Source: Acheta domesticus (taxonomy: Eukaryota > Arthropoda > Insecta > Orthoptera > Gryllidae). Taken from it: a stretch of DNA of 64,000 nucleotides. The translations under genes were made by a program, and so were the position numbers. The notes under the pieces were generated by a model. That model was not told the origin of the DNA. It ran no database searches and worked only from the letters and a program-made list of their open reading frames with translations. Of the stretch, positions 19,925 through 31,799 are shown piece after piece. The stretch spans positions 69,058,550 through 69,122,549 of the forward strand of contig JAHLJT010009419.1 in assembly GCA_031308135.1 (NCBI GenBank). Reading direction: 5' to 3'. Position 1 is the first letter of the stretch. Every line of letters starts with the position of its first letter.

Positions 19925-21691
19925 GCTATCATCCGATTTTGAACCTGCGACAATGGCACCAAGGCCACAATGGCAAATGGAGCTACACCTTTCGGCATCT
20001 CCAGCAGCCACTTCCACATTCCAGCTTGCCACTGATCATTTCATATGTTCCAAACTTGAATTGCCTCTCTCACTCCTCTGTTCCAAAGGAGTCGTGTTCT
20101 TCCTCTCTGTGATTCAGCGGTTTCCCGTGCCGTATTTTCGAAGGCCGTCTCTCTGTTAATATTCTTGACAATATCCCTTTGATATCTGTCAGATGCAGAT
20201 CTCACAGCACTTATCAATAGGACTTATGTAACTACTCATTATCTAACTCTTTTGTACGTCTTTATAATTAACACACTTTGGTCTATCAGACCCCCCTAGA
20301 AACAATGGATCTGGGTCAGTATATTCCCGGGGTCGCTTCTTTCAAACAAACGTTTCGTCCCTCCCCCCTCCTACAAAAACAGAATTCATTTCTCCAAGCA
20401 AAAGAAATGACTCATAACGATTAATTTGAATTAGATGAAAATACATTTTTAATATGATTTGAATTTTAAAACGTCGGGAACTGAAGCAACTCCTCCCCCC
20501 CTGCACGGTCTGGACGCCCTTGATTCTTGTATATTCTGCCTTCCTCGCGTGTCTATCTGTCTGTCTATACGTCTGTCTACACGTCTATCCGTCTTTCTTG
20601 CATTAACCCCCAAGGATATTTTCGATATTTTCTCAAAAATGGCTCGAATTTGTTTTTTCTCTCCTAGAGCGAAGTACACTTAATATTAGAGTGCTTTACA
20701 CTATAGTACACCACAATATCGAAAATGGAGGTAGTCAAATTCGTTTTATTTTTATATTATTCACAGGTTCTTATGTAGAAAATAAATTTTTCTGTACCTA
20801 TTTTTTTTAATATATCAACTAACAACCTATAAATCTATTCGTATAGTCGAAACTTTTTAAGGAACATTTTAAATATTTTTTCCATTTATCTCTATCTTCC
20901 CATTCTTTCTCTTGCAATTTTTTTCTTTTAAAATTTAGATTGTTTCTTCTTTCCATGTATGTTTTGGTCTTTCTCTCTTTCTTCTACCATTTGGAAACAA
21001 CTCAAAAATTTTTTTGGTTGATTACCATCTTTAACATGGTAATCTATCTTTTAACATGGCCATTCCAGGTAAATTGTTTATACAGATATTCAAAATTATA
21101 TAATTAAATAAAGTAATGCACATTCTTTTCAAAGTATATTTAGGTTTCGCGAAGTTTTTCATGAAATAAAAACAATTTTAAAAAGAAAGTTTTTCAAAAA
21201 CGGCTGCCAATGTTTCTCATTGAACATTTTGAACGGATATAACAAAATACATTGAATGATGTGTCATAAATGTTACTTTATGTAACCTTTTGATTTTTCA
21301 AAAAATTAAATAAATGTATGTTCAAGGAGAATTTTATTACACCACCGTTACAAATAATGAGAGAAAGTATGTGCTGTTGAAGTGCCATTACTTTTGTTTT
21401 ATTTCTATCTTTCACACTTTTTGTCAAAATGCAATACAACTTATCAGAAACTGTAGGACTGCTGTGATATTATTTAGAACTATTTTTTTTAATTGCCCGC
21501 AGTGAGGGTAAAGGATGATTATTATTATTTTATTAGTTATTTTTCAAAGGACTCTTTTTGAAAATTAGCGAGAACTCTAAAATTAAAAAAGTATCTTCTA
21601 CTTCACTGGGGCTATTCTGCATATTGCAAAGCAAGAAATAAATTTAGCAATGCAAATCTTATATGTTCTGCGCAAGGCTATTGCATTGTGA
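19925..21691. other. AT-rich DNA, no gene recognised
   Basis: Contains a degenerate GTCT-type tract at about 20545-20600. Phrases such as AAAACGGCTGCCAATG (about 21197) resemble the interior of repeat family H, but no family H terminus is present. A distant relative is possible. Nothing else recognised. Confidence 0.4.
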
Positions 21692-21771
21692 GGTAGCGTG
21701 GCCGAGCGGTCTAAGGCGCTGGTTTTAGGCACCAGTCCGAAAGGGCGTGGGTTCGAATCCCACCGCTGCCA
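21692..21771 (+). tRNA. trnL-UAG: tRNA-Leu, anticodon UAG
   Basis: A full cloverleaf is visible. Acceptor GGTAGCG pairs with CGCTGCC (one G-U), followed by discriminator A. The D arm is GGCCGAGCGGTCTAAGGC with box A. The anticodon stem CTGGT/ACCAG encloses loop TTTAGGC, giving anticodon TAG. A long variable arm marks a class II tRNA. The T arm GTGGGTTCGAATCCCAC carries box B. It decodes CUA. No CCA is encoded, as usual for eukaryotic nuclear genes. No run of four T follows closely, so termination may be further downstream. Confidence 0.95.
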
Positions 21772-22428
21772 AATATTTAGCATCTTGAGATGATGTTCTA
21801 TGGTATTCCTGGACGCAGTGGGGCGTTGCTTGAGACTCAGTGTAGGTCAACCACCTTGCTGACTGAGAACTTGAGATGTAAATTCAAGCTCAATGGTTTC
21901 AATTCAATTGGGTTGACATTCAAAATATTGAGCACACAATTACAAAACAACTTCAAACACAATATGATTGTGTCGGGCACTTTTATCTTTCCATCCGAAT
22001 GACAAATGGGTTGTAGATGTATCATTTACCGTATAGATTTTTATTTGCCTCAGTCTTGTAAGTTTTTCAGTTTCATTATACCCTGCGTAGAAGCATTTTA
22101 GATTTTCGCACGATTCAATGTCATGACGCTTCAATTATATTATTATTACAAGAGCAATTGTTTGAGAATCATTCCCTATCGCATTGAATTGGATACGTAA
22201 GAGACTCAGTTAGTTAGTAGTTGCGTGAGATTCCTTCTCATTAATTTGAGTATAAATTACAATTATTATGATTGCGTGGACGAATTTAATATAATATTTA
22301 ATACTGATTCTTTGTTTTCTTTACAAACTTTTCAAACGCGAAACTTCAACCGAAATTTTATCGTTTGTATTATTCCTTTAGTTTATATTGATTGATAAAA
22401 ATGTATGTGTTTATTCATAAGAGAAATT

Positions 22429-22511
<83 letters not shown>

Positions 22512-23054
22512 TTTCTGTGAAAACTAAACAAAACAGATGATTTAAGTTTTCGGGCTGTATTTTATTATATATTTTTTCATGTGAAATTTATAATGTTGCC
22601 TTCTGTCCTCAAAAGTCGGGTTGAACATTTGTGTTGTTTATTATTTGCATGCTTATAAGCTGATTTAGACAATATAAAGTTTACTATGGCCTTCAACAAA
22701 GTTGTTTTTTCATCAAGTTTCATGTTGTTTTTCTAACAATTACTTCACGTCCATCAATCTTGATAATGTGAGAAATTATTGTTTTCATGCTCATCATTTT
22801 GGTATTTTGTTAGATGTAGCCATGCTATTAATAATGCATTAAGCATTTTTTTCATGATAGATTTTCATTTTTAGAATATAATTTTGAAATGATCGTCCTA
22901 TCGCACATCGAAAGTATACGGCTCCATTCTATTTATACGCGCCAGAAAAGCACTCAGTAAAACTAGCTTTATTAAAGCAATTACTCCCTTGTAATTTGTA
23001 TCATTTGTCTCAAGGCCAGATCAAATTTTATCTTATCGTCAAGACAAAAACCTT
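21772..23054. other. AT-rich DNA, no gene recognised
   Basis: Contains the (GT)n tract at 22429-22508. No coding homology or paired repeat is seen. Confidence 0.5.
22429..22508. repeat. (GT)n microsatellite, about 40 units
   Basis: Eighty bases of uninterrupted GT, long enough to be highly polymorphic. Confidence 0.97.
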
Positions 23055-23071
23055 CGCCCCCGGGTGGGCTC

Positions 23072-23108
<37 letters not shown>

Positions 23109-23128
23109 GCCGATTGCGCCACGGAGGC
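23055..23128 (-). tRNA. trnN-GUU: tRNA-Asn, anticodon GUU (copy 1)
   Basis: The 74-nt minus-strand cloverleaf has acceptor GCCTCCG paired with CGGGGGC (one G-U), then discriminator G. It has box A in TGGCGCAATCGG, anticodon arm TTCGGCTGTTAACCGAA with anticodon GTT, and T arm GGTGGTTCGAGCCCACC. It decodes AAC/AAU. Five T on the minus strand at 23050-23046 give a pol III terminator. The usual animal acceptor pair 2-71 is U-A; here it is C-G, so pairing is preserved. Identical to the copy at 28486-28559. Confidence 0.97.
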
Positions 23129-23842
23129 TGACGACGAGCATTGTCCCGTAGATGTTGGCCACGGGGCCTAGTTCCCTATGCTATGCTGTTCCAATAGGCA
23201 GGTATCCAAGTTTCACACACGGCGTGACTACGAAAACAGACGGCAGGTGTTTTTGAGGCCTCCGAGGGGACCCAGCTACCTGCGCCCTTCATTCTTTAAG
23301 GAAGACACTGTACTCGATGAGGGAGTAGATGTACAACCTTTTTTCTTCGGAAAACTTTTCGAATAAATCATCTTTACCCTCTCACACCACAAGCGAGTGT
23401 CAACAACCAGAATAATAGGCGCTTACGTCGTGTAAGAGTAAGATTTAATAGTGGCTGGTACGTTTATTTTAATATTTCTTTTTAATTTTACGACTTCGTA
23501 AATATACAAAAGTTAGTTTCGCTTATTGCATATTCAATACAATTTGTATACAAGTGTACAATAATAGGTTATATACTATGAACTGTCGTGTATCTCTCTG
23601 CCGTATTAATCCTCAATTAGAGGTTCCTTTGTCCTCTAATATTCACCTCATATTATCCTGAACATTCAATCTTTCCCGCATTCTTCCTCAAAAACCCGAC
23701 ATTTTTTTTATATATATTCCCCGACTTCCATCGCCCAGATCCTACATTTTTTCCTCTCCCTATGTAGCCAATACCTACTCGATCCAGTTTCATTTTCTAA
23801 ACGATATCTTGCTATCCTACGTCTGACATTTTCCTCATTTTT
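23129..23842. other. No gene recognised
   Basis: AT-rich sequence with short pyrimidine-rich patches. A plus-strand frame at 23178-23366 has no recognisable motif. Confidence 0.5.
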
Positions 23843-25150
23843 ACTTTCCTGTATACGTACGTATACACGGAGTGATATACGTAGTATAGGGAAAGTTATG
23901 TAAAGCTGCGCGAAAAAATGGCCAATTCTCGGCGGAAAAAAATTAATTGCCGGGCCGTGAAAACGAAGAAGTTGCTAAATTAAGAAAAAAATCCCCTGAC
24001 ATGGGGTGTAGCCGAAACCCTCTTTTGTGGGTCCTTGATACCGAAAAACCAATTGAAAGGAAAACGTCCGTCAGTCTGTCCGTCTGTGAACACTGCTAGC
24101 GCCTAAATCATACGTACGATTTCTTCCAAAATGGATATTCCCGGGTCGATCAGATTCTAGTCAAAGCTTTGAGATTTTGAAAAAGATTCTTCAAAATTTG
24201 GGGGTACTTTATATGAAGTCTTCGTGCAATGTTGCGTGCAATATGTGCAGTTTTAAAAAAATTACAAAAACAAAATTTTCTCAAAAACGGCTCCAAATTT
24301 TTTCTTCCAACTTATGGTAGGGATAGTGGTAAATGTACTCTATCAGATGACATAAAAGCTCTATAGGTTGGTATGTTCAAAATTTACAAAAATATAAATT
24401 TTTTCACATGTTTCTCACGTCGATAATATTTACATTACCGGCGATTTTTTCACATTATTATATTTACAAGTACATGTGCTTTAAATAATGTCAAGTAAAG
24501 TTTCTCGAAAACACAACCGTTTTCTGTGAAAAGTAGCTCAAAATTTCGCATTTTCAGAAACGCCCAAACGCCATTTTCTCACATATGGCTGCAAATGTTT
24601 TCTTCAAACTTTTGTAACGGATAGTGCTAATTACTCTCTTTAGTATAGCGTAAAGCTTATTTCGAGTATTTTTTTTTGTTTTTTCAAAAATTACATAATA
24701 GTATTTTTTGAAAGATCTTTAATGCACTTGTTTAATATGCACATTACCAGCAATTTGTAAACATTATTATATTTGTTAGTGTAAGTGCTTCAAATAACTT
24801 CAAATAAAGTATTTTGAAAACTGAAGCATTTTCTGTGAAAATTAGCTTCAAATTTCGCATTTTTAGTAGCACTAAATCGCAAGTTTCTCTTAAACGGCAC
24901 ATATTTTTTTAAAAGAAAATTGCCATTTATGACTAGGTTTTTGTCTTATTTAATATTCTAAAATTAGTGTTTCCGTTCTACCAATAGGAAACCGGAAAAT
25001 TTAGAAAATGCCAAAAAAAGGTACTTTTGGCGGGGATAGATGACAGCTGGCAAGAAAGAGTTTGTGGCAATTCCGAATAGCTTAGCAAAGACCCAAGGAA
25101 ATAGAAAACTAATACGGGAAAGTCCTCTGCCATTCTGTAGCACCACTAGT
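23843..25150 (-). mobile_element. Repeat family H, copy a (Helentron-like non-autonomous element)
   Basis: Full-length copy, about 1.3 kb. In element orientation, taken so that it ends CACCACTAGT, it starts ACTTTCCTGTATACGTACG. An inverted copy of the start (TACGGGAAAGT) lies about 28 bp before the end. Then comes a short hairpin, GTGC and GCAC around a 9-nt loop, and the terminal CACTAG followed by host T. This matches the layout described for Helentron-type elements (subterminal inverted repeat, 3' hairpin, no TSD). The interior is a chain of degenerate blocks of about 300 bp (anchors near 24284, 24577 and 24888). No protein is encoded. Confidence 0.55.
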
Positions 25151-25404
25151 TTCTTTTCAAAATAATGTTGAATATAACCCAACTTTATAATTTTATGCCA
25201 CTTGTTGTAAGATGACATTCTTACCTTTTCGTAATCTTCCTGCAATGACTGGCCTCTATCCTTGTGAATTAATTCCTGAGACCAATCCCTTCTTCTCTTA
25301 ACCTTGTCACTTCCGCCAACGAATAACATTTATTCCAAAAACTTTCCCTTTCACAATTAGATTTCTGAGTCTCTTATTCAAATCTAATTCCCTCTGTACT
25401 TGCT

Positions 25405-26738
25405 TTAATAACTCTTTCTCTCTCCCTCTGTTCTCTCTCCCTCTTTCTCTCTCCCTCTTTCTCTCTCCCTCTTTCTCTCTCTCTCTTTCTCTCTCCCTGC
25501 TTTCTCTCTCCCTCTTTCTCTCTCCCTCTTGCTTTCTCTCTCCCTCTTGCTTTCTCTCTCCCTCTTGCTTTCTCTCTCCCTCTTGCTTTCTCTCTCCCTC
25601 TTGTTTTCTCTCTCCCTCTTGCTTTCTCTCTCCCTCTTGCTTTCTCTCTCCCTCTTGCTTTCTCTCTCTCCTCTTGCTTTCTCTCTCTCCCTCTTGCTTT
25701 CTCTCTCTCCCTCTTGCTTTCTCTCTCTCCCTCTTGCTTTCTCTCTCTCCCTCTTGCTTTCTCTCTCTCCCTCTTGCTTTCTCTCTCTCCTCTTGCTTTC
25801 TCTCTCTCCCTCTTGCTTTCTCTCTCTCCCTCTTGCTTTCTCTCTCTCCCTCTTGCTTTCTCTCTCTCCCTCTTGCTTTCTCTCTCTCCCTCTTGCTTTC
25901 TCTCTCTCCCTCTTGCTTTCTCTCTCTCCCTCTTGCTTTCTCTCTCTCCCTCTTGCTTTCTCTCTCTCCCTCTTGCTTTCTCTCTCTCCCTCTTGCTTTC
26001 TCTCTCTCCCTCTTGCTTTCTCTCTCTCCCTCTTGCTTTCTCTCTCTCCCTCTTGCTTTCTCTCTCTCCCTCTTGCTTTCTCTCTCTCCCTCTTGCTTTC
26101 TCTCTCTCCTCTGCTTTCTCTCTCTCCCTCTTGCTTTCTCTCTCTCCCTCTTGCTTTCTCTCTCTCCCTCTTGCTTTCTCTCTCTCCCTCTTGCTTTCTC
26201 TCTCTCCCTCTTGCTTTCTCTCTCTCCCTCTTGCTTTCTCTCTCTCCCTCTTGCTTTCTCTCTCTCCCTCTTGCTTTCTCTCTCTCCCTCTTGCTTTCTC
26301 TCTCTCCCTCTTGCTTTCTCTCTCTCCCTCTTGCTTTCTCTCTCTCTCTTTTTCGTTCTCTCTCTCTCTTTTTCGTTCTCTCTCTCTCTTTTTCGTTCTC
26401 TCTCTCTCTTTTTCGTTCTCTCTCTCTCTTTTTTCGTTCTCTCTCTCTCTCTTTTTCGTTCTCTCTCTCTCTTTTTCGTTCTCTCTCTCTCTCTTTTTCG
26501 TTCTCTCTCTCTCTCTTTTTCGTTCTCTCTCTCTTTTTCGTTCTCTCTCTCTCTTTTTCGTTCTCTCTCTCTCTTTTTCGTTCTCTCTCTCTCTTTTTCG
26601 TTCTCTCTCTCCCCCTCTTTCTTTCTCTCTCCCTCTTTCTTTCTCTCTCCCTCTTTCTTTCTCTCTCCCTCTTTCTTTCTCTCTCCCCTCTTTCTTTCTC
26701 TCTCCCCTCTTTCTTTCTCTCTCCCTCTTTCTTTCTTT
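25405..26738. repeat. Polypyrimidine satellite, about 1.33 kb, four unit types
   Basis: This is nearly pure C/T on the plus strand. Successive blocks are irregular CTCTCC up to about 25505, an 18-bp unit (TCCCTCTTGCTTTCTCTC) to about 25670, and a 20-bp unit (TTGCTTTCTCTCTCTCCCTC) for over 30 copies to about 26335. A 20-bp unit with one CpG (TTTTTCGTTCTCTCTCTCTC) follows to about 26610, then an 18-bp unit to 26738. Because 20 is not a multiple of 3 and the tract lacks stops, all three plus frames stay open for 350-410 codons. These frames are artefacts. Confidence 0.97.
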
Positions 26739-28485
26739 CCAGGAGATTTATGTAGTTACAGAAATCAATAAATATTAATTGTATTTGAACTAAGCCAATT
26801 ATTTATTTGCGGGCAGTCCGATGTGATAAAGTCGAAGCTACCATTTTCAACAGTTTGCTTATTCGTATGAAGGGCGCGTCGGCCGACTGGATTAGCAAGG
26901 CAAAATAAATAATAGTGGTTCCAGTTTAATTAGATATAGTTATTCAAGAATTGTAATAATTATTGTATTGTGCATAACTCCAATGTGGATCATTGCATAT
27001 TAATGGAAATGTAGTGTGAGCTAAGAGCAAGTAAATTCCAATGTGGAAGTGTGTGAGCTTAGATGTGTAGCGTGAGCTCAGAGTGTGTAGCGTGAGTGAA
27101 GGACAGGAGTGAACCATATTGGTTTAGTGGCCATGACGACACAAGACTGACAACAAATAAATAATGAATGAATAAAATTTATCAATTAATTAATAATTTA
27201 ATTAATCCATAGACGCAATGTTGTTGCGAGTAACCGGTTTGAAATATCTCAAAATTCTGTGGAAGTTCTGAATCGTGAATCTCAAAATTTAAACTGGTCA
27301 AGCATTATTCCAATGTTAATTAAATTTAAAGAGTAAATTTGAATTATGAGGCAAAACATAAAAATAAACTGGCCTAACAAGCATTAATGTAAATGAGAAA
27401 GCCGACCCGGGAATTTTCTAATTGGGTTCTTTATTATTTTAATCACGGACTAAGATAGAAAATGTTAACGAAAAATTCTGTATCTCGTTTCAAACGAGTT
27501 TGTTGTTGATTGCATTTATTGTACAGCGTTATAGAAATAGCTAATTAGCGGTTTCCGAATCTTGTGACACGGTGCGCTGAAACTCTCCTAGATGTTAGGT
27601 GATGAAGTTAATGAGGTTTAAAACTATTGACAGAGTCGCATTGGATAAGGTATGGAATCTTGAGAAGAGTAACTTTCATTGTGGTTCCTTTTATGAAAAT
27701 ACAAGATGAGCCAGTTGTGAAAAATCTCAAAGTTAGATGTTGTGACATGCAACTGAGATATTTTTTTCTGATGACCACACACGAACAGTCCTGAGATTGC
27801 GTGCCAGTATGGATGGGAAGCTTTTTTTTTGGTAGACATAGTTTGCTAGTCGGAGTGTAGACAGTACGGTCTGGGCACTAACAGTCGTTCCAATACTGTA
27901 ATTTCAGAATCAAATGTTTATCGCAAAAGTATCTGTGATTGAAATAATTTCTGCACGCTAGTGGGCCATTATCTACAATATAAGACCATTTCTAAATCAA
28001 TATGACCAGTCGCTTGACCTCACGAAATCGGCGTCTTTAACTAAGCTCCGTAAAGCCACGGAAGTTTCGCAATTCGAGACACCACGAATTCCCGGATGGG
28101 TGATCGTCTGGGAACCCGATTACAAACTGCGCCGAGCCGCTGACCGACAGTCGCCGACTGTCTGCGGCACTTCGAATAACCGAGGTAACTTCAATGTCCA
28201 GACGCTTAATAGCCACAAAAGCTAAGGAGACGTGTTGCGTAAAAGATGCAATGAATTTTAAAAAATGAAATGAAAAATCGTGCTTCCTTTTCACACAAAA
28301 AATTGCATTTACGAAAATTCAAAGACGTATGTTCGAGTAAGGACGCACTTTAGAACACACACAAACACCAAAAAACGCAAATAAAAAAGTATTTGTACTT
28401 AATGAGACAAATGCCCAGTTAGTGTACTTCATTACGAAAAGGCCCGTATCATGTGAAATTTGCGTATAATGTCCTAACAAAATTT
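26739..28485. other. No gene recognised
   Basis: AT-rich, with short local repeats of a GTGTAGCGTGAG phrase near 27060-27110. A stretch at about 28092-28118 reads CGGATGGGTGATCGTCTGGG, resembling the 3' part of 5S rRNA. The remainder of a 5S gene is absent. Confidence 0.5.
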
Positions 28486-28502
28486 CGCCCCCGGGTGGGC
28501 TC

Positions 28503-28539
<37 letters not shown>

Positions 28540-28559
28540 GCCGATTGCGCCACGGAGGC
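28486..28559 (-). tRNA. trnN-GUU: tRNA-Asn, anticodon GUU (copy 2)
   Basis: Identical over all 74 nt to the copy at 23055-23128 and in the same orientation. Identity extends only a few bases beyond the gene, so flanking DNA is unrelated. Four T on the minus strand at 28482-28479 form a minimal pol III terminator. Confidence 0.97.
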
Positions 28560-28843
28560 TGACAGTGGGTGAAGTTCCGCAAATGGCCGCCACGAGTTCA
28601 AGCTACTTAGGTTGTTCTCATTACCTTCCCCTGCAACGAAACATTTTCTTCTACTTTTATTCAACGTACCTATTGAAAATAGTTACCACATATTAATCTA
28701 ATCACATTCAAACTAGTGTTTCCATTATGAATATACTCATGCATTTTTTTTATCTCAGTCTAACAATTTAAAAAAGTATTTCAAAAATATTTACGGGAGA
28801 CCGACCTGAAATTTTCTCTCCTTGTCCTGAAATCTAATATATA

Positions 28844-28904
<61 letters not shown>

Positions 28905-31143
28905 ATATAAGTGGATGTTGGTATGTATATAAGAGCTAAACTCCGACACCGTGAGACCAATCTCCATAGAAGTTTGCATCTCTACATGTTTTTTTCACCG
29001 AGGTTTATGTGCTTTTAAATCTATTGTAACTCCAGTACACGGCGCTGTAGAACAAAACTAAATATTTGCGTCAAATGCAACCTGCGACACACTCGGCAGC
29101 ATTTTGAATCTATATCGTTAAATAACTCCCAAACGAGATGTTCTAGGACCTTAAAAACTAATATTTTGAGACCATAGGCCTCAAAGAAACGTTTCTCACA
29201 CCGTAATCTACAGAATGAAGTCTTCGTAAACATTCTATTACATTTTTGCTGGTCCGGCGCTTCCCGATATTACCTCATCTGCTCAGAGACGTGCAGAATC
29301 TGCAAGTAAATGTAAATGAGAGGGACAGAGAGCGGCAGCCACAGAGACAGATAGACAGGGACAGGGTGAGGGAGGGAGAGACATTGAGAAAGGGAGTTGG
29401 GAGAGGAAAGAGGGAGATGAAGGGCAGAACGATGTCTGACGGGTTTTCTAGTGTCAATTGACTCGAACTATTGAAATTTCACTGTTTGACTGTACATGCA
29501 ATTGAAAAGTTTCGAAAGCATAAAATTTTGTTTTTTGGTATAATGAAAGAAAGTAAATCGGTCATCAAATTCTTACCTTAATTTTCCTACTATCATTCCA
29601 TCGACTTGTTCATGTGCATAAAGAATATTTTCTGCATATGAAAACGATACACATATTTATTAATAAAAAAGCAGTAAAAACAGAGTGGGACATAAGAGAG
29701 ATGTTTAACCTTTTGTTTTAATGATCTTTAGAATTTCTACCTTTCTGTTACCACATATTGTTGAATTATGAATAAAGATCGCGGTTGGCATCATATGTTG
29801 AGTGGTTAGCATACTCACGAGAGCGGTTGGCAAAATTAGAAATTAGTTAATAGAATTCGAATTTGTTTGGACAAACAAATAACATTCGATTTCATAGTAA
29901 CGTTCACAGAATAACTCTCCCCGCCTTATCGCTCCCACAACTAGCAAAAAGATCGCTCAAGAAAGCATGCATGTTTTATGCGTGCATGCCCATGGGCTTA
30001 GTAAAGCGCCATTATTGTCCAGAAGGAAAGGGGCCATCTTTAAGAGGAATTGACTAAACAGTAATTTGCAGTGAGAATTTGTGTCTTGTAGTACCATGGA
30101 AGAAGACCCTATTTCCATAGTACACCCTAAACCATACGCCCTCTGGGAGCCGAGAAGGAAAAAATAATTTGTTTCAGTCAAACACCGCCAGCAGCGCTCG
30201 TGCTGCTGTTGCTGTTGCAGCGATGCGCCCTCCAGATTAGAAGAGATGCGTCTGTACACACCGTGCGCCTCATCGAAAAAATTGTGAGTAAATAGTCATA
30301 GGAATGCGAACTTCCTTCTTTAAGATTTATAGGTAAAAGAGAGCAGATTGCAGCCACAAGAACTAGTTACTCGAAAATAGCGTGCCCAAATTTCAGTTCC
30401 CTCAGTACTGTTGCAAAACACATTAAATCCTTTAAAATCTAAAAATGTTAATTTTATAGATGACGTTGATAAGTCAAAAGTAAAAGCAAAATTCGCAAAG
30501 AATAGTAACATAACAGGTTATATTAAAGTGGGATAAAGTCTATATTTTCATACATCAGTTCTTAATATCATAGTGTTAACCATGCCGTGTGAGTGAAGTA
30601 GTATTTAGTAAATAACACTTCCAAAATTCGAAATATTTCGCTCACTGGTGTATTAACTTATAAGAAGAGGTTATTATTTGTCCATATTTATTTTCTAGTT
30701 TTCGCGTAAGTTTTCAATCATAGACGACGCTGAGATATACCCTATTTTCTCGAATACAAGCCTCCCTTATTTTCCAAAAGTTGGCAACAAAAATGGGGAA
30801 GAGGCTGATATTCTATCTTTAAATGAAGGGAATTTTATTTCAAAATTTGTATTTTATTTCTCAGTGTTAGAAAGGGATAGATTTATTTATTTCCAACATC
30901 TCACCCACCATTTTCTTAGGACCTGCTAACAATAAAAACAGCGGGCATCTAGCAGTTTTAAACATTTTAGCAAATAATATACGGAGAACATGACATTTTT
31001 CAAAATATTCATGAAATAAAAGAGGAAGGTTTACAAGCGACAGGGGGCCTTCATTCGAATAAATATCATCTCACTAGGTCCTTCAATTTTTGAATTTCTT
31101 TTGCGCACGCAAATAGAGGTTTTTTTGCTCGCGCTGCTATAAT
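28560..31143. other. No gene recognised
   Basis: Contains a (TA)n tract (28837-28909) and a purine-rich patch near 29310-29430. A minus-strand frame at 30259-29957 with five Gln lies over a CTG-type run and shows no domain. Confidence 0.5.
28837..28909. repeat. (TA)n microsatellite with short GT core
   Basis: An interrupted TA repeat with a GTGTGTGTG interlude, about 73 bp. Confidence 0.95.
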
Positions 31144-31799
31144 GCGAAACATTATAGCAATCGACAGCATTATCGATCTTCTGCGCATAAGCAGTTCATG
31201 TTTCACAATTATTTTGTGCATCTGCGCGTGCACAAGTAATTGCATTCGATTGAGATTGTATTCGATTGCTGAATGTGGGAATATATAGCACCTGTTGATT
31301 GCTATATGATGGAAAGATATTGGTGTGTGACTGCGCATCGTATCTGACTTCACTCAATGAGCTTCAGGCACCAGTTTACGTCATAACAATAGCGAAAATT
31401 TTAAATGTATACAGCCATTTATCAAAATTATCACCTCATTACAAGTCATTGAAACAGAAATGAAGCATTTCTTGAATATCATGGGGTTACTTTTGGTTGG
31501 TCACAGTTGAAAATTGTTACTTTATGCCACTTTCAAAATGTTTCTCAACCCTTCTCGCCCTCCATCCAACATGGCGGACAGCGTTCGGTCTGGTTTTTCA
31601 AAGGTAGTGCCTGGGAGTGTGGTCACCTGGTTCGTGACGCAAACTGGTGCTGCGCAGAACGGGCAAAAATCGGTGCGCCGGAGTAACTGACCCTATCTTT
31701 CCACTATCCTATGCATTGCAAAAATTCCGTAGTGATGGGAAACTGGAACTGCACATGCGCAGAAGATCGACAGTGCTGTCGATTGCTGCAACACTTCGC
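31144..31799. mobile_element. 656-bp inverted-repeat unit, MITE or foldback
   Basis: The left arm (31144-31206) contains GCAATCGACAGCATTATCGA and TCTTCTGCGCATAAGCAG. The complement of the right arm (31736-31799) contains the same phrases with about 80% identity over some 60 bp. The inner part (about 31300-31560) matches a dispersed repeat at 11590-11975. No reading frame of note. The boundaries and superfamily are not fixed, because I found no clear target-site duplication. Confidence 0.6.

Noticed and set aside
25529..26778. Three overlapping plus-strand open frames of about 350-410 codons (Leu/Ser/Phe-rich)
   Set aside because: They lie entirely within a C/T-only satellite. The 20-bp unit rotates through all frames without stops. 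Not genes.
29957..30259. Minus-strand 100-codon frame with a Gln run
   Set aside because: The Gln run comes from a short CTG-type repeat; no domain, conserved motif or exon structure.
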